Shown: in pieces, positions 8,658 to 16,314 of the stretch
How positions within the stretch are numbered: the stretch's first letter is position 1
Layout of the letters: every line of letters starts with the position of its first letter
Source: Coprobacillus sp. CAG:826
GTDB lineage: Bacteria > Bacillota_I > Bacilli_A > RFN20 > CAG-826
Direction: 5' to 3'
Length of the DNA: 33,574 nucleotides
NCBI GenBank assembly: GCA_000437235.1
Contig: FR897047.1
Location: 6,991 to 40,564 of the forward strand
The notes under the pieces: model-generated
Databases searched by the model: none
What the model saw: only the letters and a program-made list of their open reading frames with translations
What the model was told of the DNA's origin: nothing
Position numbers and translations under genes: made by a program

Positions 8658-9446
8658 TTAAATATGTTCATCAACGATAGAAATTGATTTTATCGAGTTC
8701 GTGGTGCCAAGTTCTTCATTCACATCTAAAACGACGGCGGATAAAATAGCACCTTTTTCTTTTTCTACATCATAACGTAACATGGTATCATGCCACGCTC
8801 TTTCTATCATGATATCGCGGCTTGCGCCTAAAATTCCATGATATGGACCACACATACCCACATCGCATATCATCGCGGTACCATTTTTTAATACGCGTTC
8901 ATCATGCGTCTGAACATGCGTATGCGTTCCTAATACTGCTGTTACTTTTCCATCAAACGCCCACGCTAAAGCTTGTTTTTCGGAAGTGGCTTCGGCATGG
9001 AAATCAACGATATGAATTTCGGTCTTTTCTTCATTTTCAATAATCTCATTTAAAGCATCAAAAGGATTTTTCACTTCTTCTTGCATGAATACGCGGCCTA
9101 ATAAATTGGTAATACGAATACGAATATCATTCACTTCGTAAACGGCGGTACCGACACCAGGAAATTCTTTTAAAATATTATAAGGACGAATTAAACAATC
9201 TGCGCCTTCAATATAATCTTGAATTTCATTTTTAGAAGCATAGTGATTGCCTAAAGTAATCACATCAATTCCCATTTTTAATAATTGTTCATAGTGATGT
9301 TCAATTAAACCCTTCCCATGTGTAGCGTTTTCGCCATTAGCGATAACAAAATCAATTTGATATTTTTTAATTAAGTCAGGAAGATATTTTCCAACGATTT
9401 GTCTTCCACTTTTTCCAACAATATCACCAATGAATAGTATTTTCAT
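8658..9446 (-). CDS. ymdB: YmdB-family metallophosphoesterase
   Basis: YmdB is a cytoplasmic, metal-dependent phosphodiesterase; the B. subtilis enzyme hydrolyses 2',3'-cAMP and influences the choice between motility, biofilm and sporulation. Metal-binding motifs are all present: FIGDIVGKSGR, NGENATHGKG, TLGNHYASKNE, DFHAEATSEK and GTHTHVQTHDERVL. The 262-residue length is standard. A strong GAAGGAGGAAG precedes the ATG. It follows rny with only a moderate hairpin (9476-9499) between them, so partial read-through from rny is likely. The rny-ymdB pairing is widely conserved in Bacillota. Confidence 0.95.
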   Translation of the reverse strand: MKILFIGDIVGKSGRQIVGKYLPDLIKKYQIDFVIANGENATHGKGLIEHHYEQLLKMGIDVITLGNHYASKNEIQDYIEGADCLIRPYNILKEFPGVGTAVYEVNDIRIRITNLLGRVFMQEEVKNPFDALNEIIENEEKTEIHIVDFHAEATSEKQALAWAFDGKVTAVLGTHTHVQTHDERVLKNGTAMICDVGMCGPYHGILGASRDIMIERAWHDTMLRYDVEKEKGAILSAVVLDVNEELGTTNSIKSISIVDEHI

Positions 9447-9475
9447 CCTATCTTCCTCCTTCGTTAAGAATAAAT

Positions 9476-9499
9476 AAATAGGACCAAGTGGCCCTATTT
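9476..9499 (-). terminator. Moderate terminator or processing hairpin after rny
   Basis: AAATAGGGCC pairs with GGTCCTATTT around ACTT on the minus strand, 6 bp after the rny stop. The tail (ATTTATTC) is T-rich but not a clean T run, so it may be a weak terminator or an RNA processing/stabilising hairpin between rny and ymdB. Confidence 0.6.
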
Positions 9500-9504
9500 A
9501 TCTT

Positions 9505-11079
9505 TTATTTTGCTAATTCAACTGCGCGCATTTCGCGAATCACAGAAACTTTAATTTGACCTGGATACGTCATTTCACTTTCAATTCTTTCACGAATTTC
9601 ACGAGCGAGTTTATAAGCGGCTAAGTCATCAATCTTTTCAGGGACAACCATGATACGAACTTCACGTCCGGATTGCATGGCGAAGCATTGACTGACGCCT
9701 TCATAAGATTTACAAATCGTTTCAAGTTGTTCAATTCTTTGTACGTAATTTTCTAAAGTTTCACTTCTTGCTCCTGGACGAGCAGCAGATAATGTATCAG
9801 CAGCAGCGACTAAGGTAGAGATAATGAATTTAGCCGGTACGTCACCATGGTGCGATTCAATCGCGTTAATAACGACTTCAGGTTCACCATACTTTTTCGC
9901 TAAACGAACACCGATTTCCACGTGGCTACCATCTAATTCAAAGTCGGCAGCTTTACCAATATCATGGAGAAGTCCTGCTCTTTTAGCTAAGTTTTGATCT
10001 AAGCCTAATTCCGCTGCCATAATGCCACAAAGGTAAGCAACTTCAATGGAGTGATCTAAGGCGTTTTGCCCATAACTCGTACGGTATTTTAAACGACCCA
10101 CATAGTCTAATAATTCTTTGTTAATTCGTGGAAGTCCTAATTTGAAAGCGACTTCTTGTCCGGTCTTACGAACGGATTCTTGGACTTCAAGTTTGGCCTT
10201 TTCTACGACTTCTTCAATACGTCCTGGTTGAATTCTTCCGTCTTTAATTAAAGCTTCTAAAGCACGACGAGCGGTTTCTCTACGGATAGGATCAAAGCAA
10301 GAAATCGTAATGACTTCTGGAGTATCATCAATAATTAAATCGACACCTAAGAGTTGTTCTAAGGAACGAATATTACGTCCTTCACGTCCAATAATTCTAC
10401 CCTTCATTTCATCGCTTGGAAGAGCGACGACAGAAACGGTTCTTTCGGTAGTGACTTCTTGAGAATATTTAGAAATCGCTAAGGAAAGAATTTCTCTTGC
10501 CGCTTGATCCGCATTATCTTTTGCTTCTTCTTCTTTGTTTTTAATATAGGCGGCTAATTCACGAGAAATTTTACTTTCCACCCGTTTGAAGATTTCTTCT
10601 TTAGCTTCTCCTACGGACATATTAGAAACTTTTTCTAATTCAGAAATAATGGAATCAATCTTTTCTTGTAATTGTTTTTCTTTAGCATCTAATTCTTTCA
10701 TTCTCTTTGCTAAAGCATCATTCTTTTCTTCTAAGGATGTTTCTTTGGCTAAAAGTGCGATGTCACGACGATCGATGCCTTGTTCTCTTTGTAAGAGTTT
10801 GTTTTCTTGTGCGGCTAAATCAGCTTTCTTTTCTTTGATTTCTTTTTCCGCATCCATCTTAATTTCATAGGCATTTTGTTTGGCATCTAGTTGTGCGGTT
10901 TTAATTAAATGATCCGCTTTTGATTCTGCATCTTTAATAATCTTATCACCCTTCTTTAATGAAGATTTCACTTTAAAGAATGGAATGAGTAAGGTGCCGG
11001 CAATGCCTAATGCTAAGGCAATTACCATACATAAAATAGCCACCCATGTTGCCATGGTGCTTGATTGTAAAATAATCAT
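9505..11079 (-). CDS. rny: Ribonuclease Y
   Basis: RNase Y is the membrane-anchored endoribonuclease that starts bulk mRNA decay in many Bacillota. A single membrane helix (about residues 10-33) is followed by a long charged coiled coil to about residue 205, a KH domain (GRIIGREGRNIRSLEQLLG), and the HD hydrolase domain (HDIGKAADFE and the later ESHHGD). The best start is the ATG at 11079 (524 residues, near the usual 520), because AAAGGAG lies 7 nt before it; an in-frame start 7 codons upstream lies ahead of that site. A terminated leader RNA precedes it (11117-11289), so its expression may be attenuated. The partner gene ricA is in the same locus. Confidence 0.97.
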   Translation of the reverse strand: MIILQSSTMATWVAILCMVIALALGIAGTLLIPFFKVKSSLKKGDKIIKDAESKADHLIKTAQLDAKQNAYEIKMDAEKEIKEKKADLAAQENKLLQREQGIDRRDIALLAKETSLEEKNDALAKRMKELDAKEKQLQEKIDSIISELEKVSNMSVGEAKEEIFKRVESKISRELAAYIKNKEEEAKDNADQAAREILSLAISKYSQEVTTERTVSVVALPSDEMKGRIIGREGRNIRSLEQLLGVDLIIDDTPEVITISCFDPIRRETARRALEALIKDGRIQPGRIEEVVEKAKLEVQESVRKTGQEVAFKLGLPRINKELLDYVGRLKYRTSYGQNALDHSIEVAYLCGIMAAELGLDQNLAKRAGLLHDIGKAADFELDGSHVEIGVRLAKKYGEPEVVINAIESHHGDVPAKFIISTLVAAADTLSAARPGARSETLENYVQRIEQLETICKSYEGVSQCFAMQSGREVRIMVVPEKIDDLAAYKLAREIRERIESEMTYPGQIKVSVIREMRAVELAK

Positions 11080-11116
11080 TGTTTTCTCCTTTCTTGACAC
11101 GCGATTATTTATCGTT

Positions 11117-11140
11117 AAAAAAGCGACTTATAAAAAGTCG
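11117..11140 (-). terminator. Rho-independent terminator in the rny leader
   Basis: CGACTT pairs with AAGTCG around TTTAT, followed by six T on the minus strand. It lies between the leader promoter and rny, so it either ends a small RNA or attenuates rny. Confidence 0.7.
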
Positions 11141-11289
11141 TACTCCGCCCAAAAGACGGCACTACGATAGCATAAAACTGCCATAGTTTCCCTGTAGGTA
11201 TATATTCTTTTGCTCCAAATTTTATTATTATAGGTTTTCACCTGAAATGGATTTTTGAAATCTATGATACAAGGTTGTGTTCCTCACAC
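11117..11289 (-). ncRNA. Structured leader or small RNA upstream of rny, unknown family
   Basis: A compact unit of about 173 nt runs from an extended -10 promoter to a Rho-independent terminator 38 nt before the rny start. Visible pairings on the minus strand: CATAG-(A)-TTTC with GAAACTATG; AGGT-GAAA-ACCT; a two-part hairpin TCGTA...CCGTC with GGCGG...TACGA (11138-11167); and the terminator stem CGACTT/AAGTCG (11124-11140). The last two share bases 11138-11140, so they compete slightly. I do not recognise a known riboswitch, T-box, SRP, tmRNA or 6S pattern, though a divergent 6S-like RNA cannot be excluded. It could be a free small RNA or an attenuator controlling rny. Confidence 0.5.
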
Positions 11290-11295
11290 ATTGTT

Positions 11296-11323
11296 ATTAT
11301 AGCAAAAAGTCTTACTTTATAAA
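11296..11323 (-). promoter_or_regulatory. SigA-type promoter of the rny leader
   Basis: TATAAT (11296-11301) is preceded by TGC, which makes an extended -10, and by TTTATA 16 bp upstream (11318-11323). It lies downstream of the terminator of the 966-residue protein gene and is the only good promoter ahead of rny. Confidence 0.65.
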
Positions 11324-11357
11324 AGTAAAAATGATTATTTTTTGTTCTATTTCCAAA

Positions 11358-11390
11358 GAAAAACTAGACCCTTAAACATAAGAGCCTAGT
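11358..11390 (-). terminator. Rho-independent terminator of the three-gene unknown operon
   Basis: ACTAGGCTCTTA pairs with TAAGGGTCTAGT (12 bp, two G-U pairs) around TGTT and is followed by TTTTTC on the minus strand. It lies 15 bp after the stop of the 966-residue protein gene. Confidence 0.88.
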
Positions 11391-11404
11391 CTTTAATTTT
11401 TTGA

Positions 11405-14305
11405 TTATTTATGATGAGATTCAAATAATTCGCCCGTTTGGTAAGGATAAGCCTCACAGAAACTAAATATTTTCTCATTTTCATCAAATGAAGTGCCATA
11501 ATCTTCAATATGTAAATTCACTTTAACATCAATAGAAACAACGACAGAAATTTTCATATTCATACTTACCGTTGAAAGATGTTCTTCTCCCCCTGTCGTC
11601 GTATGAGTAATAGCGATATTAGTAGAAGTAATTTTATCATTTCCAGTAATTGAAGACATATTCAAATCAAAATTAAATTGCTTTTCACTTTCTTGATAAG
11701 ACATATCATTGATTACTTCGTCAAATTTCATTTCTTCTATAGGCGGCATTGTCATGGAATCTTTAATCGCCGAAGAAATACTATCTTTCATTCCCATTAC
11801 ATTATCAAATAAATAAGAGAAAATATTATTCATAAATTCTTCGGTTGTGACTTTAATTTCTTTTTGATAAAGTTCGGCTTTAGAAATTGTGAATTTTACC
11901 GTTTCTTCGCGGTAGATATAAGCAAACCCATCATGAATATAGATTTGAGCGTTACGCCCACTACTACTCTTGTTATAAGAAAGTAACGTAGTGTTATTGG
12001 CTCTCATGCCTGCTGGTAAAGTATTGACTAAAGCGATAACAGGAATGTTTTCAAAGTTAATCATAAGACTCACATCCCCATTGTCATTGAGAATATAACA
12101 ATCAAGTGGGATAATTAAGTTTTCTGCCAGTACTTTAATTTCGGCATTCCCTTTTAAGTGATAGTATTTTTGATGCATTGTATTGATACCTAAGCGCAAG
12201 AGAATGTTTAAAGTATTTAAATCAAGATAATGATTCTCATCGCTTAATCGTTTGCTTTCGTCATAATGACTAAATCCGGCTTGCAAATTCATTGTAATTC
12301 CGCCTAAAGTAAAATCTTGAATGCTTAAGGAAGTTAAGGATTCATTTTGATAACCAATGGTAATATCCATATCACTCTTACTACCTAAAATTTCTTTTGA
12401 TAATACGATATGGGCTTGCTCTTTTTCAATTGAGACTTCTTTTAATAATTCTAAAGAAACTTTAGAATAATCGCCATTAAGAATTTGCATAATGACGGAT
12501 AATTCGCTTTCATCAGGTAATAAAGCATGAATACCATCTAAAAGTGGATCCGCATCATTTAATAAATCTTTAATTTGACCGATCATGTCTTTTAATGTTG
12601 ATACCTGCATATAGGCAAATAGTTTATTGTTATAAGCAAAATACATCGTTTGTCCACGATAGTCCATAATGAGTGAATGGTCTTTGGTTCCATCATTAAT
12701 GTTAAGTTCAACGTATGCTAAGTTATTTTCAACTCTTTCATGTAAAGCAAATTGAACAAAGCCTTTCACTTGGTACTTTTTATCGCCATTTTGAAAATGC
12801 ATATCCACATCAAAGCCAAATTCGGTTTCTTTGCTTAAGCGCTTCACTTCATCATAAATCGTTAAAACCGGTGCGTAATCTTGATAATCACTTTCTTGAA
12901 CTTGGGGCATTTCTTCAAAATCATTGAATTGAACTTTAGCATTTAAGGAATAACCTTGGTAACTTAAGTTTTCAATGAATAAGGAACGAATTTGTTGATT
13001 CTCTAGGTTAACAGCAATATTTAAATTTCCGTTACCTTCTAACCATTCATTCGCATCTACTTGAATGAGTAAATTCTTCTTGGTTTCATTTTCTTCATCT
13101 ACTTGATAAGAAATGTTTTTAAATAATCCAAGAATATCATTTACATTCATATGGAGAATACGTTGGAATTCTTCTTTTTCTAAAATCTTATTGAGTTGTT
13201 CTTGAATAAAGGAAGTTCCTTCTTCGCTTTCTGGTAAGTTTTCTTTAACGATATCTTTAATTCTTGTTAAGTTATCGTTAGATAAGCGACCTTTTAATAA
13301 ATCATTTAAAGAAAAATAAATTGCACTTTGATTATAAAGCATAGAAAGATCAAGTTTCTTATCGTTATATTGTACGTTAGCGTCTGCATAATAGGAATTA
13401 TTGCTTAAATCAAAGATTGTATTGGCTTTAACAGAAGTGGACCAATCATCTTTTTTCACTTCTGCATCAAGAGATAAAGAGAATTGTTTTTGCTTTGCTA
13501 AATCATAAGCATTCTTTACGACTTTGATTAAATCCGTATAATCATCAAAAGCTTGATTTTTTTCTGGAGAAGCAATCGTGCTTTCATTTAGAAATTTTGT
13601 ATCCGCTATCAAAGAAATATTCATTCCTTCTAACGTTAATTGAGGGATTTCTGCCTTCACTAAACTACAATTTTGATCTAAATATAAATCAACATCGGCA
13701 ATATTTGGAATGCTTAATGTTCCTTTTAATAAATTATCTCCAGTATCTTTAAAATCCATATTTTGGAGATTGGCTAAAATTTCATCAGTAGAAATATTAG
13801 AGAATGGACTATCTTCAAGATTGATATTCATATCCGGAGCAAGGATAGGAAGTAATTCTTTCACTCCTGCTATAAAATCATTGGTTTCAACTTTAGCATG
13901 GATAAAATCATTAGAAACATAGGCATAGGGTGTAAAATAAGCGATTTCTGCACTAGTTTTTACAAATGATGAGTCGACATCTAGACTAGCAGAGACGCTA
14001 ATATTATTCAAATCTTCATAATTAACTTCGCCATCAATATGAATGAGAAACGTTTCGTTTTCTTTTTGAATTTTCACATTTGCGTCTAAGTCTACCGCTT
14101 TCGCCTCCATGGCTCTAGAAATAAATTTCATTACCGGTGTTTCTACAAAATCATCATCACCTGGTGTTGAAGTCGTTGGACGTAAAGTAGAACTTGGGGA
14201 AGTATTTCCTCCTCCCGGTTTTTTATGAATTTCAATTTGTACTACACCAGCAACTGTAGTAGTTACACAAGCATAGGTAATTAAATAAAGTACTATTTGT
14301 TTCAT
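11405..14305 (-). CDS. Large secreted or anchored protein of tandem modules, unknown function
   Basis: I do not recognise a named family. The 966-residue protein starts with a hydrophobic segment (residues 4-22, after MKQ), then a Gly/Ser/Thr/Pro linker (residues 30-50) and a long beta-rich, mostly acidic ectodomain. At least three stretches repeat with the same layout: AEIPQLTLEGMNISLIADTK (about 218-237), FIENLSYQGYSLNAKVQFND (443-462) and SIQDFTLGGITMNLQAGFSH (661-680), spaced about 220 residues. Each is followed by a helix and a new strand set (for example FSLSLDAEVKK at 275 and FGFDVDMHFQNG at 496), so there are probably four modules of about 220 residues, loosely like LolA/LppX-type lipoprotein folds. 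TYAC at residues 10-13 is a poor lipobox. It overlaps the 373-residue gene by 4 bp and is the last gene of the operon. Confidence 0.75.
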   Translation of the reverse strand: MKQIVLYLITYACVTTTVAGVVQIEIHKKPGGGNTSPSSTLRPTTSTPGDDDFVETPVMKFISRAMEAKAVDLDANVKIQKENETFLIHIDGEVNYEDLNNISVSASLDVDSSFVKTSAEIAYFTPYAYVSNDFIHAKVETNDFIAGVKELLPILAPDMNINLEDSPFSNISTDEILANLQNMDFKDTGDNLLKGTLSIPNIADVDLYLDQNCSLVKAEIPQLTLEGMNISLIADTKFLNESTIASPEKNQAFDDYTDLIKVVKNAYDLAKQKQFSLSLDAEVKKDDWSTSVKANTIFDLSNNSYYADANVQYNDKKLDLSMLYNQSAIYFSLNDLLKGRLSNDNLTRIKDIVKENLPESEEGTSFIQEQLNKILEKEEFQRILHMNVNDILGLFKNISYQVDEENETKKNLLIQVDANEWLEGNGNLNIAVNLENQQIRSLFIENLSYQGYSLNAKVQFNDFEEMPQVQESDYQDYAPVLTIYDEVKRLSKETEFGFDVDMHFQNGDKKYQVKGFVQFALHERVENNLAYVELNINDGTKDHSLIMDYRGQTMYFAYNNKLFAYMQVSTLKDMIGQIKDLLNDADPLLDGIHALLPDESELSVIMQILNGDYSKVSLELLKEVSIEKEQAHIVLSKEILGSKSDMDITIGYQNESLTSLSIQDFTLGGITMNLQAGFSHYDESKRLSDENHYLDLNTLNILLRLGINTMHQKYYHLKGNAEIKVLAENLIIPLDCYILNDNGDVSLMINFENIPVIALVNTLPAGMRANNTTLLSYNKSSSGRNAQIYIHDGFAYIYREETVKFTISKAELYQKEIKVTTEEFMNNIFSYLFDNVMGMKDSISSAIKDSMTMPPIEEMKFDEVINDMSYQESEKQFNFDLNMSSITGNDKITSTNIAITHTTTGGEEHLSTVSMNMKISVVVSIDVKVNLHIEDYGTSFDENEKIFSFCEAYPYQTGELFESHHK

Positions 14306-15423
14306 TGAACATCACCCCTAAACTTATATTCTTCAACGGATGTAGGTAAATCATCTTCACTGACATCGTAGTAATATGTAGAGCGAAGAAACGCCGTACA
14401 TGTTACTCTTTGAATGGATAAAGCAACCATCTTGTACTGCTCTTCCACATAGAATTCTTTCATTTTTAAATCTTTAGAAAGCGTGCAAGTAATACGAATA
14501 TAATTAAAACCATTCACTTGCGACACTTTATCTTCTGTCGCTTTAATTTTCTTTTTATATTTAGCAGCAGCCGAATCTAATAAATTAAAGCGGATAACAA
14601 TTTGGTCTTCTCCTTCTTTTTCTTTTACTGAAACTTCTTCACTTTCATCTAAAGTTTCAGAAGAAATAATATAATCAGTAGGTCCATCTAAAGGATTACC
14701 AAATTTTTCTTCAAATGCCTCGCTTGTCATTTCGTTTGCTTTATCTTTATAAGTAGCAAGATAAACTGGTACTTCCGTCTTTTTTTCTATTCCTTTTAAA
14801 GATAATTTATCGAAACTATACCAAGTAATGTTATCTCCCACACCGATATAGCGTTTTCCTACTTCTACTTTTCCTACAATTGCAGCTTCTCCAAAAGAGA
14901 TATTTTCAAAATACGCCTTGTTTTTAAAGCGCGCTTTTATGGAAGTAATATTTTGCGTAGATAAACTTCCCGCTACGGTCTTACCATTACTTTCCGCGAT
15001 ATATTCATCTTGTTCCAAATTCATCATCGCAATTTGGGCCATTTCAATTGGCGTAAAGGTTTCATAATAATCTAAACCTTTTTCTTGAGCGTTTTTCCAT
15101 TTCGTAGAAATTTGATTTTTTTCATCTTCTAATGCTCCAGGATCCACACTTGGGCCACTAGACGCTTGATTGTTGTTTTTCAACCATAGTCCGATGGCAG
15201 AACCACTGACAATACCCAAAGTAACTACGCCAGCCATGGTAAGAATTGAACTGATACGAATCGGCTTTTTTTCTTTTTTCTTCTTCGTTTCTTCTTTGTT
15301 CTCTTCTACTGGCTTTTCTTCATGTATATCTTCGGTAGGTTCAGCTACTTTTTCTTCTATGATAATGGAACTAGATGTAGAATTAGGCTTCTTTTTTGAT
15401 TGGCTTTTTTCTTTTCTTCCCAT
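14302..15423 (-). CDS. Single-pass membrane protein with charged cytoplasmic tail, unknown function
   Basis: I do not recognise the family. The 373-residue protein has a Lys/Glu/Ser-rich N-terminal region (residues 1-56, likely cytoplasmic), one membrane helix (about 57-80, ISSILTMAGVVTLGIVSGSA), and an extracellular domain of about 290 residues. The outer domain has helix YETFTPIEMAQIAMMNL and then beta-rich sequence ending near VTCTAFLRSTYYYDVSED. AAGGAAAT precedes the ATG. The start lies inside the preceding gene (41-bp overlap) and the end overlaps the next start by 4 bp, so all three genes are translated from one RNA. It may form an envelope assembly with the 966-residue protein; that is inference from gene order and topology. 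Confidence 0.75.
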   Translation of the reverse strand: MGRKEKSQSKKKPNSTSSSIIIEEKVAEPTEDIHEEKPVEENKEETKKKKEKKPIRISSILTMAGVVTLGIVSGSAIGLWLKNNNQASSGPSVDPGALEDEKNQISTKWKNAQEKGLDYYETFTPIEMAQIAMMNLEQDEYIAESNGKTVAGSLSTQNITSIKARFKNKAYFENISFGEAAIVGKVEVGKRYIGVGDNITWYSFDKLSLKGIEKKTEVPVYLATYKDKANEMTSEAFEEKFGNPLDGPTDYIISSETLDESEEVSVKEKEGEDQIVIRFNLLDSAAAKYKKKIKATEDKVSQVNGFNYIRITCTLSKDLKMKEFYVEEQYKMVALSIQRVTCTAFLRSTYYYDVSEDDLPTSVEEYKFRGDVQ

Positions 15424-16183
15424 CTTGAATTTCCTTCTTTACTTTTTTTTCTGTTTTTTGCCATTGTGGCTTGGTGAGTTGTTTCGTTACTTGCCAAAGC
15501 CAACGAACCGGTAAGGTGGTTACACGCGCAATTTGGCGAGCACTCACTTTTGCAAAATTTAAGATACCTCCTAAAATTTGCATCACCATGTTTTTTGGCA
15601 ACTGATTCATCGTTTTCGGATCAATTTGATACATGACCTTTAATAGTTCTTTTAATTCTTCATCAGAAAGACGATTTTTGATTCTTGAACTATGATTTAA
15701 AGCGTGTATTTTTTTATCATAATCTTCATAAGAGGAAAAATGCTCTATATAAAAATCATGATCAATATAAGGATCCTCTTTAAAATCAAAAGGTGCGGTA
15801 ATTACATCTTTCTTTTTCTCATGATTCTTATAAAGGGCTTGAATGCTTCCTAACATACCATAAGCATCCTCTAGCGATAAAGCAGGAGCGGATGAATATC
15901 TTTCACGAAAAATTTCGGTATGAATATCATGTTTCTTTTTAAAAGCCATGACAAACTTCACCATGACTTTGCGCATCACTTGTTCTAAAGTCAAATCTTT
16001 TTCTTGAATGACAAAAGCAATTAAATTAGAAGATAAAAAATATGAAAGAATTGCATAACCTTCATATGCGGTTAAAGTATTCATAAATAAAATATGGTCT
16101 TCTTTTATAAAAGGATATAAAGAAGACTTAATTTGAATAGAATAAATTCCCACTGGACTTTTTTCTCTTGCTTTACGTGCCAT
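15383..16183 (-). CDS. Degenerate REP-associated Y1 transposase-like protein (probably non-catalytic)
   Basis: The N-terminal ~125 residues resemble RayT/TnpA-REP, a Y1 transposase family. The opening RKAREKSPVGIY matches the family's typical start (RKAR.KS..GIYHV), and SYFLSSNLIAFVIQEKDL lies where the family has CLMPNHVHLLI. The HUH histidines (N-H-V-H) are replaced by N-L-I-A (residues 53-56). FRERYSSAPALSLEDAYGML matches the family's F..RY.SEP..D..YL, but the Tyr of the Y-I-H-x-N-P segment seems lost (LYKNH). Residues 126-266 are unlike transposases, with a basic tail (KKVKKEIQDGKKRKKPIKKE). It has its own strong promoter and leads an operon with two envelope proteins. Nothing nearby looks like REP repeats or transposon ends. 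A binding-only, domesticated protein is the best guess; homology is by eye. Confidence 0.6.
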   Translation of the reverse strand: MARKAREKSPVGIYSIQIKSSLYPFIKEDHILFMNTLTAYEGYAILSYFLSSNLIAFVIQEKDLTLEQVMRKVMVKFVMAFKKKHDIHTEIFRERYSSAPALSLEDAYGMLGSIQALYKNHEKKKDVITAPFDFKEDPYIDHDFYIEHFSSYEDYDKKIHALNHSSRIKNRLSDEELKELLKVMYQIDPKTMNQLPKNMVMQILGGILNFAKVSARQIARVTTLPVRWLWQVTKQLTKPQWQKTEKKVKKEIQDGKKRKKPIKKEA

Positions 16184-16211
16184 AGAACTTCATTCTCCTT
16201 TATCGCTAGAT

Positions 16212-16240
16212 AATGTACCACCCGAACAAGGAAAAGTCAA
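16212..16240 (-). promoter_or_regulatory. SigA-type promoter of the three-gene unknown operon
   Basis: TTGACT (16235-16240), a 17-bp spacer and TACATT (16212-16217) lie about 30 bp upstream of the 266-residue protein gene, with AAAGGAG as ribosome binding site. It follows the recA terminator, so the operon is transcribed independently of recA. Confidence 0.78.
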
Positions 16241-16272
16241 TAGAAGTGTCCCATTTGCAACCATAATGCAAC

Positions 16273-16308
16273 AAAAAACTCACATCCAAAATAAAATGAA
16301 TGTGAGTT
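16273..16308 (-). terminator. Rho-independent terminator after recA
   Basis: AACTCACATTC pairs with GGATGTGAGTT on the minus strand (one mismatch near the loop) and is followed by TTTT. It starts 6 bp after the recA stop. Confidence 0.88.
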
Positions 16309-16314
16309 GTTTTC

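Noticed and set aside
10586..10870. Plus-strand open frame of 94 codons opposite rny.
   Set aside because: It mirrors the Lys/Glu-rich coiled coil of RNase Y, has no ribosome binding site, and rny is certain.
11117..11289. T-box, SAM, purine, c-di-GMP, 6S or tmRNA identity for the rny leader.
   Set aside because: None of their conserved motifs could be placed with confidence, so it is left as an unknown RNA.
15170..15514. Plus-strand open frame of 114 codons with Phe/Ser-rich sequence.
   Set aside because: It is the antisense of Lys/Glu-rich coding sequence at the junction of the 373- and 266-residue genes; no ribosome binding site.
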